Shown: positions 8,807 through 17,914 of the stretch, piece after piece
Layout of the letters: each line of letters begins with the position of its first letter
Numbering within the stretch: the first letter of the stretch is position 1
Assembly (NCBI RefSeq): GCF_051521495.1
Contig: NZ_CP150355.1
Coordinates: 10,292,001 to 10,356,000, forward strand
DNA: 64,000 nt
Direction of reading: 5' to 3'
Origin: Sorangium sp051521495
GTDB lineage: Bacteria > Myxococcota_A > Polyangia > Polyangiales > Polyangiaceae
The notes under the pieces: model-generated
Told to the model about the DNA's origin: nothing
The model's database searches: none
What the model saw: only the letters and a program-made list of their open reading frames with translations
Program-made: the position numbers and the translations under genes

Positions 8807-9046
8807 TCAGGAGGCCCACTCCGCACGCGCTCGAGCGACCTCCGCCGGGGCGCATCCTTCCGCCGGGGCGCGGAGGCCCTCCCATGCCTGGTCGATATAA
8901 GCAAGGCACTCCATGATGGATCCCTGTTTGCCGGCCTCCCGCGACCCGCGCGGGATCGCGCGCTCGACAGGGCAGACGGTGTACTGCTTCTCATGATCGA
9001 CGACGACGCGATAGGTGGCTGCGTCCTGCCGCTCTTCCTGGTTCAT
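8807..9046 (-). CDS. MbtH-like protein, divergent
   Basis: 79 aa with a strong RBS (GGAGGGGAAG next to the ATG). It follows the MbtH pattern: TYRVVVDHEKQYTVCPVERA, IPRGSREAGKQGS, then ECLAYIDQAWEGLRAP. MbtH proteins bind and activate adenylation domains of non-ribosomal peptide synthetases. Here two of the three usually conserved Trp are replaced (SLWP is TVCP, GWR is GSR). No NRPS gene is near, so it may serve a remote cluster or be losing function. It lies downstream of the histidine kinase on the same strand, with a ~310-bp gap. Confidence 0.72.
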   Translation of the reverse strand: MNQEERQDAATYRVVVDHEKQYTVCPVERAIPRGSREAGKQGSIMECLAYIDQAWEGLRAPAEGCAPAEVARARAEWAS

Positions 9047-9355
9047 CTTCCCCTCCGCGGGTCGGCCCGATTGCGCTGCGGGGTCGCACCATAACCTCGG
9101 CCCCCGCGCCGTCGAGCCGGAATCTCCGAGCGCGGATCGCAGGATCAGGCCGTCTCCGGCCCAGACGGCGTCGTGCTGGGATCGACGCCTGTGTCACGAC
9201 ATCGCATCAGCGAACCGATGGCCCGTGGCTCCCCCCATCCATCGACGACACACGCCGCGCGAGCGGGCCAGGAGCCTCAGCCCATGTCTTGTCGTGCTGG
9301 CACCGCAGACTCGGCCCGACGCCGCGCTGGAGCGACCAGGCGGCGGCTCCTCCCG

Positions 9356-10831
9356 TCATGACGCGCGCGGCAGCTCGACCCGGAACACCGAGCCAGCGCC
9401 GGGCTCGCTCTCGACGAGGAGGCGACCGCCGTGCGCCTCGACGATGCGCTTCGCCACGGCGAGCCCGAGGCCCGTCCCGGGGATCGCGCCCGCCGACGCC
9501 TTGAGACGCCGGAACGGCTCGAACAGGTGCGCCAGATCCGCCGGATGGATCCCGACCCCGTGATCGCGAACCGCGACCTCGGCGTGACCGTTGCCGCCGT
9601 GGACCACCACCTCGACCTCGCCGCCGGCGGGAGAGTACTTGAGCGCGTTCGACAGGAGGTTGTTCAGCACCTGCTCGATCCGGGTCGCATCGCAGCGGAC
9701 GAGCACCGGCGCTTCGGGGAGCGAGAGCCCGATCGGGTGCTCCGGCGAGACCGGGCGGTAGAGCTCGACCGACGCTTGCACGAGCTCACGCAGGTCGCGG
9801 TCCTCGACCTGGAGGTCGAGCTTGCACGCCTCGATCCGCGACGCGTCAAGGAGATCCCCGACCATGCGATCGAGGCGATCGACCTGCCGTCCGACGAGCG
9901 CCATGGTCCGCTGTACGCGCGGCTCCGACGGGGGGCCTCCGTCGTTGAGGAAGCTCACGGACAGCCGGAGCGCCGAGAGCGGGTTCCTGAGGTCGTGCGC
10001 CACGCCGCCGAGGAACGCGAACTGCGCCTCGCGCTGGCGCTCCAGCGACTCTGCCGTGCTGTTGAAGGCCCGCGCGATGTCCCCGAGCTCGCGCGGCCCG
10101 ACGAGCGGCGCGCGCGCGGCGCGGTCCCCCGCGCCGTAGCGGCCGATCGCCTCCTGGATCGCGACGATGGGGCCGTAGACGAGCCGCCGCGCGCTGATGA
10201 GGACCAGGGACGCGCCGGCCATGAAGAAGAGGACGGCCGCGACGCCGGCGGCCGTCGCGCGCCGGCCCAGGCGCTCGACGAGCGCCTTCGACGCGCGGGC
10301 CTGCTCGAGGTTGATCTCGACCAGGCGGTCGAGGGCCCTGAACGCCTCGTCGAAGGCGTGTGCATCGATGGCCGGCGCCAGCCCGTCCGACGAGGCGGGT
10401 GGGCCGCCGGCATCGGCCGACCGACGCCGGGCGAGGTACTCGTCGACGCGCCGTTCCGCGTCGACCAGGATGCCGCTCTCTTCCGGGCTGCTCACGTAAC
10501 CGTGAGCCTCCGCGAGGCCGCTCTTCAGCTCGATTTCCCACTCGTGTGAAGTGGAGATCGGCCTACCGCTGGCTGACCCGGCGCTGCGGTCGATCTGATA
10601 CGCGTCGAGGAGGAGGTCGACTTGCAGCCTGTGTACCAGGCGGACGCTCTCGATCGCGTCGCCGAGGATCCCGGTGGCCTGCTGCATGGTCGCCGAGGCG
10701 ACCATGAGCGCGGCGGCCACGGCGATCGCCGCGCCCGTGAGGAGAAATGTCGCGGCCCCGAGGAGCGCTCTCAGGCTTACCTGCCTCGGGTGGCGGAGCT
10801 CCGACGGGCGCCGTGCCGCTGCTGAGTCCAT
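9356..10831 (-). CDS. Transmembrane sensor histidine kinase
   Basis: 491 aa from the ATG at 10831. TM1 lies near residues 20-45 (LLGAATFLLTGAAIAVAAAL) and TM2 near 195-215 (AGVAAVLFFMAGASLVLISA), enclosing a ~150-aa helical extracytoplasmic sensor. A HAMP-like segment follows (YGPIVAIQEAIGRYGAGDRA). The H-box is FLGGVAHDLRNPLSALRLSV, the N-box is QVLNNLLSNALKYS, and the G boxes are DHGVGIHPADL and GTGLGLAVAKRIVEAHGGRL. It autophosphorylates on the His and passes phosphate to a response regulator. No regulator gene is adjacent, so its partner is elsewhere. The RBS is weak. Confidence 0.85.
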   Translation of the reverse strand: MDSAAARRPSELRHPRQVSLRALLGAATFLLTGAAIAVAAALMVASATMQQATGILGDAIESVRLVHRLQVDLLLDAYQIDRSAGSASGRPISTSHEWEIELKSGLAEAHGYVSSPEESGILVDAERRVDEYLARRRSADAGGPPASSDGLAPAIDAHAFDEAFRALDRLVEINLEQARASKALVERLGRRATAAGVAAVLFFMAGASLVLISARRLVYGPIVAIQEAIGRYGAGDRAARAPLVGPRELGDIARAFNSTAESLERQREAQFAFLGGVAHDLRNPLSALRLSVSFLNDGGPPSEPRVQRTMALVGRQVDRLDRMVGDLLDASRIEACKLDLQVEDRDLRELVQASVELYRPVSPEHPIGLSLPEAPVLVRCDATRIEQVLNNLLSNALKYSPAGGEVEVVVHGGNGHAEVAVRDHGVGIHPADLAHLFEPFRRLKASAGAIPGTGLGLAVAKRIVEAHGGRLLVESEPGAGSVFRVELPRAS

Positions 10832-11513
10832 GATCTCGATTGATCCAGTTTCGCGCTCGAGGCAACCCGGACGCGCCGTTGCACCACCGGGCGGCGCGGA
10901 CCTCCGCGCTCGCCAGCGCGCGCGGCGCGCTTCCGCCGAGGCGCGCGACGCCCGAGGTGCCCGGCCCGGGGTGGCGCGTATCGCTGACGGGAAGGCGGGG
11001 TGCGCGCGGCGGCCGCGCAGATCGGCCCGTGCGGCGCGGCGCCGGGGAACAGCCCCCATCGCCCGGGTCGGGTGGGGGGGCGAAGGTGAGCCCCATTGGC
11101 TTGGCGGCCTCTACAGGAGGAGCTCGCGAGCTCCGAACACATTCTTGCTCTGCTGGAGATCCTGGACCGCCGGGCGGATCGCCGTGGTTGAGCGGACATC
11201 GGTGGATGAAACACAAGTTGCTATAAAAGGCGCGGTGAACGGCCCTCGCACCGCCGTTCGGAGCTCTGATTCCATCATGTCCATTCGCTCTGGTGGGCTG
11301 GGCGGTGGAACCGCGTGACGAGGACGCCCTGGCTCTATCACGACGGATCGTCGAGCGGGCGTGGCGGGCGAAGGTTGGGGCGGGGCGGCGGGTTACGGGC
11401 GGCTCAGGTCGGACTCACAGGGGCAGCGGCGCGTCGGCCTTCAACATCGTGTCAACACGCAGCGGGCAAGGCCCGTTTGACGCATCGCCTTGTTGGCCCG
11501 TATCCGTCAACCG
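10832..11513. other. Intergenic region without a recognised gene
   Basis: About 680 bp between the histidine kinase start and the Rpn gene 3' end. It must carry the kinase promoter. No ORF here has a family match or good start. Confidence 0.4.
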
Positions 11514-12332
11514 TCAGGAGAGCACGTCGGTCGCAGTCTTCGCCCCGAGGACGTTATCGATCCAGCGGTCGAGGGTCGCGATATCCGTGCATGCGTGGAT
11601 GCGCGCGCTCTCGTTCGCGGTCAGCGCGATCCCTGCACGCGCAAGCAGCCGCAGCAGCGTGTCCCTCTTGCCCTTGAGCTCGCCCTCACGTAGCCCCGCG
11701 AGCTTGCCCTCACGTAGACCCGCGAGCTCGCCCTCACGCAGGCCCGCGAGCTTGGCGCGATCCATGAGCTCCCGCACGAACGGAAACCTCGCCTCGTCTT
11801 CGCTCTGCCGTTCCATGACCAATGCCTCCAGAGCCCGCCGCATGGGCTCACGCAACCCTCTCCAGATGACCTGAAAGTAGACCATAGCGTGCTCCCGGTC
11901 GAGCCGGCCAAGGGCAACGAGCGCCGCCTGGACCACGGTGAGCCCGTTCGGCCCATTGCCGTGCGCCACCGCCGAGAGCACCGCCAGCTCGGTGTCCTTC
12001 ACCGCGTCGGCTGGGTCGGTGATCTCGGGGACGACAGCCGGACCGAGCACCAGCGGCTCGACATGGCCGAGGCCCAGGCCAAGGTCGATGTTCTCCGCCG
12101 CCCAGGCGGCCACGCCGGCGTCCGGTGCGATCACGAGCACGACCGTGCCGCAGCGCTTCTTGGCGCGCACGACCGTCACATACGTCGGCCACGAAAACTT
12201 CTTGTCCGGATCCATGTCGCGCTGGACCTCGATGACGATCGCCAGCACGAGCGCGCCGTTCGCGTCTCGAAGCTCGAGCACCAGGTCAGCGCGGAACTCC
12301 ACCGGGATGAGCTGGTCGAGCGACGACTCGAC
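11514..12332 (-). pseudogene. Rpn-family PD-(D/E)xK nuclease, 3' part (gene split by IS66 unit and island)
   Basis: This is the main body of an Rpn-type (recombination-promoting nuclease, transposase_31-like) gene. It reads IPVEFRADLVLELRDANGAL then LAIVIEVQRDMDPDKKFSWP, where the EVQ replaces the usual (D/E)xK element of the nuclease. The tail has repeated GLREGELAGLREGKLA, typical of Rpn proteins, coded by ~24-bp tandem repeats at 11676-11760. The preceding codons are at 15402-15494 beyond an IS66 insertion whose 8-bp target duplication is GACTCGAC. The first 16 codons are at 58091-58144. A GTG at 12302 could start a truncated product. Confidence 0.8.
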
Positions 12333-12410
12333 GTAACCGCCCGACCAACGCCATCGTGACCAGCCCGTCGGGGCCGGTTACCAGTCCCCATCGCGACGAA
12401 GGAGGAAGCG

Positions 12411-12740
12411 ATGGCGACGAGGGCGGAGTGGGCTGAGCGGGTGGAGCGATGGGAGCGCAGCGGGCTGAGCGCCGAGAAGTTCGCGCGGCGCGAAGGGTAC
12501 AAGCCGAAGCAGCTGTACTGGTGGCGCTGGAAGCTGCGAGCTGACCGGCCCTCGCCGTCGTCGTTGACCGAAGCACCGCGCTTTCTGCCGGTCCACGTGG
12601 TGACGGACGCATCGGTCGTCGCGCCGGAGCCGATCGAGATCGCGCTGCCCAACGGGCGGGTGGTGCGGGTCCGGCCGGGGTTCGACCCGGCCACGCTCGA
12701 GCGGGTACTGGCGCTCGCGGCCGAGGAGACGCCGTGCTGA
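12411..12740 (+). CDS. tnpA: IS66 accessory protein TnpA, extra inverted copy
   Basis: Identical over 109 aa to the TnpA at 14994-15323 and 38795-39124. It has the HTH start MATRAEWAERVERWERSGLS and a good RBS (AAGGAGGAAGCG). It is followed by only 13 nt of tnpB before the internal left end at 12747. The gene is intact although tnpB and tnpC are absent on this strand. Confidence 0.88.
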   Translation: MATRAEWAERVERWERSGLSAEKFARREGYKPKQLYWWRWKLRADRPSPSSLTEAPRFLPVHVVTDASVVAPEPIEIALPNGRVVRVRPGFDPATLERVLALAAEETPC

Positions 12741-12916
12741 CGCTGCGTAAGCGCCCGGCCATCGCCATGGGCACGGCCCCTTGCGGCTCTCGCCGGGGTC
12801 GACGATGCTGGGCGCGGGGCGGCGTCGGCCCGCGACTCGGCGCGGGCACAGACGATTCTGCACGGGGGCCCGGCGAGGCGGCCTCCGCCTGCGTCGCCGG
12901 CCGAAGCTTGCGTTGT

Positions 12917-14581
12917 TCAGGTCGCGTCGGCGTCGCCGGCGCTCGGAGCAGCGCGCGACGATCTCGCCCATGCGTCGGGCAGCAACTCATCCAGCCGGTC
13001 GCGCGGCCAGCCCGCCTGCAACTTGCTGATGACGTCTGTCGCCCAGGCGAGCGGGTTGACTCCGTGCATCCGACACGAGCCGAAGATCGTGTAGCCAATG
13101 GCCAGGCGCTGAGCGCCCTTATCGGAGCCCGCGAACAAGTAGTTCTTTCTTCCGAGGGCTACACGTCTTAGCTGCCGCTCGACCTCGCCGTTATCTATCT
13201 CAAAGCGTCCATCCGTGAAGCAGCGCCGCCACGCTGCCTCCTGGTTGATGGCATACTGGGTAGCCATGTAGAGCGGCGTGCCTGGCACGAGCCGCAGGTG
13301 CAGCTCGTGAATCCACTGATACAGCTCGTCCACAAGGGGGAGCGACCTCTCCTGCCGGTGCGCCAGGCGCGCCTCCGTGGACAGCGCCTCGTCTTTGCAG
13401 GTCGCCTCGATTCGGTAGATGGCCTTGAAGTACGAGAGCGCTACCGCCGCTCGCGCGTCGCCGCCCTTGGCCGCCTTCTCGAACTTGGCGCGGATGTGCA
13501 TCCCGCAGCCGAGCCGACGCTCCTCGGGCACGATCATCTCGCCGTCCTCGCCTCCGCGGAGCATCGCGCCATAGCCCGCGTATCCATCGCCCTGCAAGTA
13601 GCCGGTGAAGCCCTGCAGCAGCGCGGCTGGATGCTTCGCCTTCCAGTCCGGTGCGTACAGGAACGCCACGAGATCCGCGCCGACGAAGGCCCAGATATGG
13701 CCTCGCTTCACCCCCGACGGATGATCTCGATCCAGCACCCGCATCCCCGTGTCGTCGGCGCGCAGATAGAACGAGTCCAGCACCCGCTCCTCGATCCTCT
13801 CAGCCACCGGAGCGAGCACGTCGAGCGCGAAGGCCGACCAGTCGCCCAGGGTCGACGGGGACAGCGTTACGCCGAAGCGAGCGTATTGCTGCGCCTGCCG
13901 GTACAGCGGCATCGAGTCCTCGAACTTCTCGACAAGGATGCTGGCGAGCAGCCCCGGTCCCGGACGGCCTCGGTCCATCACCTTCTCGCTATCGGCCGTC
14001 GTGACGCCCTGCTCCGGGCAGCGCGGACAGGCGAGCTTCTCCCGCTGCTCCTCGATGATCTTGAACTGCGCCGGTACGAACTCGAGCACTTCGCTCGTAC
14101 GATGCCCAACGCACTTCTTGTCCGCGCCGCACTGCGGGCACGTCCGCTCCGCCTCGGGGACGGGCACCACGCGCGTCTCACGCGGCAGGTGCTCGGGAAG
14201 CGGCGCGCGCCCGCCTCGTCCTCGCGGCGGCTTCGGCGGCTCAGGGGGTTGCGGCACCAGCCCCTGCTCCGGCTGCGGCGGAGCGTCCGCGCCGAGCTCC
14301 GAGCCCGCCGCCTCCGGCGGCGCTTCCGCCCCGAGCTCGGCGAACATCAGCATCAGCTGCTCGGTAGAGACCTGCTGGCTCTTGCGGCCGTACAGCTCCC
14401 GCAGCGCGCTCGCGAGCCTCGCCGACAGCGCGGTGTTCTTGTCGCGCAGCTGGACCAGCAGCCCGAGCACCAGGTCGATGAGCTCCGGAAGCTGCCCGGC
14501 GGCCGCCAGCTGCTCGAGCTTGCGCCGCACATCCGCCAGATCGGCGGGCAGTTGTGCCTGGGACTGAAGAGGACTGGTCAC
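12917..14581 (-). CDS. tnpC: IS66-family transposase (TnpC), element A1
   Basis: 554 aa, full length. It has an N-terminal coiled coil (residues ~10-65), a Pro-rich hinge, a zinc-finger-like CPQCGADKKCVGH / CPRC region, and a DDE core: D in YLRADDTGMRVLDRD, D in YLQGDGYAGYG, and E in IDNGEVERQLRRVALGRKNY. ATGA overlap with tnpB at 14578-14581 indicates coupled translation. The protein is identical to the copy at 36718-38382, so both moved recently. Confidence 0.93.
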   Translation of the reverse strand: MTSPLQSQAQLPADLADVRRKLEQLAAAGQLPELIDLVLGLLVQLRDKNTALSARLASALRELYGRKSQQVSTEQLMLMFAELGAEAPPEAAGSELGADAPPQPEQGLVPQPPEPPKPPRGRGGRAPLPEHLPRETRVVPVPEAERTCPQCGADKKCVGHRTSEVLEFVPAQFKIIEEQREKLACPRCPEQGVTTADSEKVMDRGRPGPGLLASILVEKFEDSMPLYRQAQQYARFGVTLSPSTLGDWSAFALDVLAPVAERIEERVLDSFYLRADDTGMRVLDRDHPSGVKRGHIWAFVGADLVAFLYAPDWKAKHPAALLQGFTGYLQGDGYAGYGAMLRGGEDGEMIVPEERRLGCGMHIRAKFEKAAKGGDARAAVALSYFKAIYRIEATCKDEALSTEARLAHRQERSLPLVDELYQWIHELHLRLVPGTPLYMATQYAINQEAAWRRCFTDGRFEIDNGEVERQLRRVALGRKNYLFAGSDKGAQRLAIGYTIFGSCRMHGVNPLAWATDVISKLQAGWPRDRLDELLPDAWARSSRAAPSAGDADAT

Positions 14582-15000
14582 GTGGCGCGCGAGATAGCTA
14601 TCCCACGCGCATCCATCAAGCTTTGCTTCGACGGAGCAATTTTTCTCACACCGGGTCTCCAGCGCTTGCGCCGCACGGCCTGGGACAGGTCGAGCCCTTC
14701 GAGCATCAGCGAGAGCTCGGCCGCCTCGACCTCGACGTGGGTGGTTCCCTTGGGCAGGTCGCGGGCGAGATGGAATCGCCCGCGGGCCAATTTTTTCGCC
14801 ACGATCATGTAGCCAGTGCGGTCCCAGAACAAGACGCGCACCTGGTCACCTCGCCGATTCCTGAACACGAACAGATGCCCACAGAGCGGGTCGGCTCCGA
14901 AGCGCTGAGAGACCAGGACCGACAGCCCATCAAAGCTCTTGCGCAGGTCCGTGGGCTCGGCGGCGATGTACACGCGCACCGACGGCGGCAGCGTCAGCAC
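14578..15000 (-). CDS. tnpB: IS66 Orf2 family protein TnpB, element A1
   Basis: 140 aa, GTG start overlapping the tnpA end by 7 bp. It carries the IS66 Orf2 signature: VRVYIAAEPTDLRKSFDGLS, then LCGHLFVFRNRRGDQVRVLF and WDRTGYMIVAKKLARGRF. It is required with TnpA and TnpC for IS66 transposition in studied members; its exact role is unclear. Confidence 0.92.
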   Translation of the reverse strand: MLTLPPSVRVYIAAEPTDLRKSFDGLSVLVSQRFGADPLCGHLFVFRNRRGDQVRVLFWDRTGYMIVAKKLARGRFHLARDLPKGTTHVEVEAAELSLMLEGLDLSQAVRRKRWRPGVRKIAPSKQSLMDARGIAISRAT

Positions 15001-15323
15001 GGCGTCTCCTCGGCCGCGAGCGCCAGTACCCGCTCGAGCGTGGCCGGGTCGAACCCCGGCCGGACCCGCACCACCCGCCCGTTGGGCAGCGCGATCTCGA
15101 TCGGCTCCGGCGCGACGACCGATGCGTCCGTCACCACGTGGACCGGCAGAAAGCGCGGTGCTTCGGTCAACGACGACGGCGAGGGCCGGTCAGCTCGCAG
15201 CTTCCAGCGCCACCAGTACAGCTGCTTCGGCTTGTACCCTTCGCGCCGCGCGAACTTCTCGGCGCTCAGCCCGCTGCGCTCCCATCGCTCCACCCGCTCA
15301 GCCCACTCCGCCCTCGTCGCCAT
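14994..15323 (-). CDS. tnpA: IS66 accessory protein TnpA, element A1
   Basis: 109 aa with an HTH (EWAERVERWERSGLSAEKFA) and the C-terminal IS66 TnpA motif PIEIALPNGRVVRVRPGFDP. It is the first gene of the tnpABC operon, starting about 80 bp inside the right end. Two identical copies exist in unit A1, one on each strand. Confidence 0.92.
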   Translation of the reverse strand: MATRAEWAERVERWERSGLSAEKFARREGYKPKQLYWWRWKLRADRPSPSSLTEAPRFLPVHVVTDASVVAPEPIEIALPNGRVVRVRPGFDPATLERVLALAAEETPC

Positions 15324-15401
15324 CGCTTCCTCCTTCGTCGCGATGGGGACTGGTAACCGGCCCCGACGGGCTGGTCACGATGGCGTTGGTCGGGCGGTTA
15401 C

Positions 15402-15494
15402 GACTCGACCACCCCGACCGAGGCGTGTGGCGGCACCTCGACGTGGAAGAGCGTCGCGAGCCAGTGGGGCGCGAGCTCGGGGTGCTCGCGGAAC
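15402..15494 (-). pseudogene. Rpn-family gene, codons ~14-43 (middle fragment)
   Basis: Minus-strand frame reads FREHPELAPHWLATLFHVEV then PPHASVGVVES and ends at the IS66 target duplication. It continues in frame into 12332. Its upper end at 15494 continues in phase with the codons ending at 58091, giving an uninterrupted MPTLEHNALVEMFREHPELA. Confidence 0.85.
15485..15494. other. Left attachment site core of the island
   Basis: CTCGCGGAAC, identical to 58091-58100 and in the same codon phase of the split Rpn gene (Phe-Arg-Glu). Rpn sequence lies to its left and unrelated island sequence to its right. Confidence 0.75.
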
Positions 15495-15542
15495 GAATAT
15501 GCGGGGGCGAACCGTCGCGAACCGTCGCTTCCACAGGGAATT

Positions 15543-15800
15543 TTGGAGAGCGTGAACCCGGATCGCACCCGTTCGGGAGGCATGGACCCAACCCGGGCCC
15601 AGCTGCCGGGCCTCGGGCTTCGGGAGCTCGCGCCCATCGATCCGTCGCCTCGGACTGCCCTGGTCGCCTCGCTCGCCGAGACGCTCACCCGTGCGGTCGC
15701 ACTCGGCGACGGGGCGGCAGCCCGGGTCGTCTACGAGGCGATCGGTCAGCTGCTCGGCGTACCCCCGGCACCGGAGAGGCGAGCAAGCCAGGGCCGATAG
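15543..15800 (+). CDS. Small AGD-motif protein upstream of sigma gene
   Basis: 85 aa from a TTG; the ATG at 15582 is a plausible alternative giving 72 aa. The core reads LVASLAETLTRAVALGDGAA then ARVVYEAIGQLLGVPPAP. It matches the repeated family seen at 20501-20746, 20760, 22520, 22672 and 50039-50302 (L..L..A..AGD...A..A...I..LLG). Predicted helical; function unknown. It is followed closely by an ECF-sigma gene, an arrangement also found at 49843-50302. Confidence 0.55.
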   Translation: MESVNPDRTRSGGMDPTRAQLPGLGLRELAPIDPSPRTALVASLAETLTRAVALGDGAAARVVYEAIGQLLGVPPAPERRASQGR

Positions 15801-15883
15801 GCGCCCAATGCCCGCCCTGGTCCCCCACCGAGCCCGGCAGCTCCTCGACGCCCGCCGGCCCGGCTTGAACTCGGAAGGGCTTA

Positions 15884-16463
15884 GTGAGCAAGCGGCGGAG
15901 GGGCGCCAAGCGCCCGCCCGCCGCGCCGAAGAAACCATCACCGGTCACGATCGAGCCCGAGGTGATCCTCGCGGAGAGCGGCCTGCTGCGCGCCATGCTC
16001 GCCCGCTGCGGCATGCCCGTCCGCGATTGTGACGACGTGCTCCAAGAGTGCCTCATCTGCGCCGTCGTCGCCATCCGCAAGGGCCGCTACCGCCCGGAGG
16101 CCGGACTGCATCCGCGGCGCATCCTCCAGCGCTGGCTGGATCGACATCGCCGTGCACCAGGCCAGGAAGTACTACGAGAAGGCCTACCGCCGCCGGGAGG
16201 TTCCCGTCCCCGGGCCGCGGGCCTACGTCAGCGGCCGGGTGCCGTCCCCCCACGGGGAGGGCGAGACGCGCGCCCTCCTGAAGCTGCTCTGCCAGGTGGC
16301 GCCCCGGGAGCGCAAGGTGCTGATCCTCGTGGGTGAGGGCGAGCAGGTCAGCGAGATAGCCCGAAGCCTCGGGATTCCCGTCGGCACGGCGTTCTCAAGG
16401 CTGCGCCGAGGTCGCCGCCGACTTGCCGCCGCACTCAAGCGGCGGCAGCCTCGGGGAAGTTGA
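15884..16463 (+). pseudogene. ECF-type sigma factor, frameshifted
   Basis: Region 2 is read in one frame (MLARCGMPVRDCDDVLQECL, then KGRYRPEAGLHP). Region 4 is read in the +1 frame (VAPRERKVLILVGEGEQVSE, then IARSLGIPVGTAFSRLRRGR). The switch lies near 16136-16148, around LQRWLD / DIAVHQ. The linker motif YRRREVPVPGPRAYVSGRVP is shared by the fragments at 18418-18564 and 49843-50046. As it stands it needs a frameshift to give a whole sigma factor, so it is probably dead. The 3' end faces the nuclease-like gene at 16583. Confidence 0.65.
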
Positions 16464-16582
16464 CGCTGCGGCATGTGCTCGGCACATCTGGCACAATCGA
16501 ATAACGTTATTATTACACGGACCTGGCGCAATATGGTCAAGCGATCCTGTACACTGTAGCCGTGTATTTGCGGTCTTCTCAG

Positions 16583-17914
16583 CTACCGAGCAACCCCGAT
16601 CTTCCTTTGCTTAGATTGGCCAAAGTATTCCTGTCCGGCAATCATCATCTCGACCGACGATTGAACACCCTCAATGCGGTTGATCTGAAACTTAAGATCC
16701 GCACCAACCTGGTTCAACACCAACACAAAACCCATGGGACGCGCGTAGTAGACGCACGACGCAATCATGAGATCCAATGCTACAACCGCCAACTCCGCGT
16801 CATCTGCCTCTTTGGCGGCCACTACGACATAAGCCTCGCTGGGACGTCGATCGAAACGGACGCCCGCATATACTGGCTCCGTGGCGTCTTCCGTGGTGAG
16901 GCATCTGCAAAGATGACAGATTTGCTCTCCCAGCGCAGCGCGCTCCTGGACGGTGAGACGACAAAAATGATCTCTTACTGCGTCACGTTCTTGCGATGTG
17001 GCCGCGATACGCCCCTGATTATGCTGCAGTTCGGTCGGTAGTTGAACGTCTCCGGTCCGTGAGATCTCCCGCATGAAGTCTTCTAAGACGTTGGCAAACA
17101 TGACCTCATTGTCTCGGAACGCCGAGTCCGGACGTACATGCTCACCTCTGGCAGTTACGATCTTGGCGTCGGCTATGCCGACGCAGCCGTTGAAGGTGTC
17201 GCGCATGGCGGTGTAGTACCCCAAAAGCGCGACCTCGGCGCCCAACGTTGCGCTGTCAGGAGCTCGTAAGCAGACGTTGCGCGAATTCAAGTATTTCAGC
17301 AAATCGCGCCATGTGCGCAAATAGTGAACGATGTGAGAAAAATCGTTAAGGCTCATCAAGGAAGTGGGGACCCTGAAGGAACCGCCGTCGACGCGAGCCA
17401 TGTCAACGTTCAGGGCAATCTCGAAACGACTCTCTATCAAAGCGATACCATGGCGCGGCACGATGCTCCCCATCGAGAATTCACAATGGCCAAGGCTATG
17501 ATGTTGACACCATGTTGAACGCTCGACGAGTGTTCGATATGCGCCACCCAGTTGATCCAACGCTTTTAGTGAGTGCTTTTCGGCCCACCGCTTCGTTGCG
17601 TTCGCATCGCGGATTTTCCCTTGAGCCTTCACTGACAGTAGAATCGCCTCTCCCTCGTGAAGCAGCAGTACGTCACACACTTCCTTCTCTGTCTTGCCGT
17701 CGCGAAAGCGGACAGAGTGAAAGACGGTCTCGTTCATGAGAGGTAGAGCTGCGATTTCCGCAATCAGCCTCTCGATTCTGAGCGTGCGAGCGTTGGGCGC
17801 GTCCAACCTGTAGCCTCCTAGCAGCAAATTTGATAGCGAGTCATGCCCCGCGGGCCCATTAGGCTCGTTCCCAGGAAATTTGCAATCTGCACTACAGATC
17901 GGCCCGCATAACAA
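16583..17914 (-). CDS. PD-(D/E)xK-like putative nuclease, defence candidate
   Basis: Up to 443 aa; the start is uncertain (ATG at 17914, or an internal start near residue 37-60). GC is visibly below the neighbours. Residues ~65-100 contain EKEVCDVLLLHEGEAILLSV then KAQGK, the Asp-hydrophobic-strand-(x)xK layout of NERD/Mrr-like endonuclease folds, although the usual Asp/Glu before xK is Ser94. A later region LGEQICHLCRCLTTEDATEP has clustered Cys. No close family was recognised. It lies tail to tail with the sigma gene and its 5' side faces the ASGD repeat at 18007, the same setting as two other defence-type genes here. Confidence 0.55.
   Translation of the reverse strand: MLCGPICSADCKFPGNEPNGPAGHDSLSNLLLGGYRLDAPNARTLRIERLIAEIAALPLMNETVFHSVRFRDGKTEKEVCDVLLLHEGEAILLSVKAQGKIRDANATKRWAEKHSLKALDQLGGAYRTLVERSTWCQHHSLGHCEFSMGSIVPRHGIALIESRFEIALNVDMARVDGGSFRVPTSLMSLNDFSHIVHYLRTWRDLLKYLNSRNVCLRAPDSATLGAEVALLGYYTAMRDTFNGCVGIADAKIVTARGEHVRPDSAFRDNEVMFANVLEDFMREISRTGDVQLPTELQHNQGRIAATSQERDAVRDHFCRLTVQERAALGEQICHLCRCLTTEDATEPVYAGVRFDRRPSEAYVVVAAKEADDAELAVVALDLMIASCVYYARPMGFVLVLNQVGADLKFQINRIEGVQSSVEMMIAGQEYFGQSKQRKIGVAR

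Larger units (their letters stand above)
12333..15401. mobile_element. IS66-type unit A1 with two identical outward right ends
   Basis: A complete 2655-bp IS66 (12747-15401, genes on minus strand) is preceded directly by a 414-bp inverted copy of its own right end plus tnpA (12333-12746). The outer ends are both GTAACCGCCCGACCAACGCC (right-end type). The true left end GTAAGCGCCCGGCCATCGCC lies internally at 12747. The target duplication GACTCGAC flanks the whole 3069-bp unit at 12325-12332 and 15402-15409, inside the Rpn gene. The unit therefore seems to have moved using two right ends. Confidence 0.88.

Noticed and set aside
9431..10549. 372-codon plus-strand frame opposite the histidine kinase
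   Set aside because: Arg/Asp/Glu-rich shadow of a well-supported kinase gene.
13298..14812. 504-codon plus-strand frame opposite tnpC
   Set aside because: It is the antisense shadow of the IS66 transposase with Arg/Leu-rich composition and no family match; the same shadow exists in copy A2.
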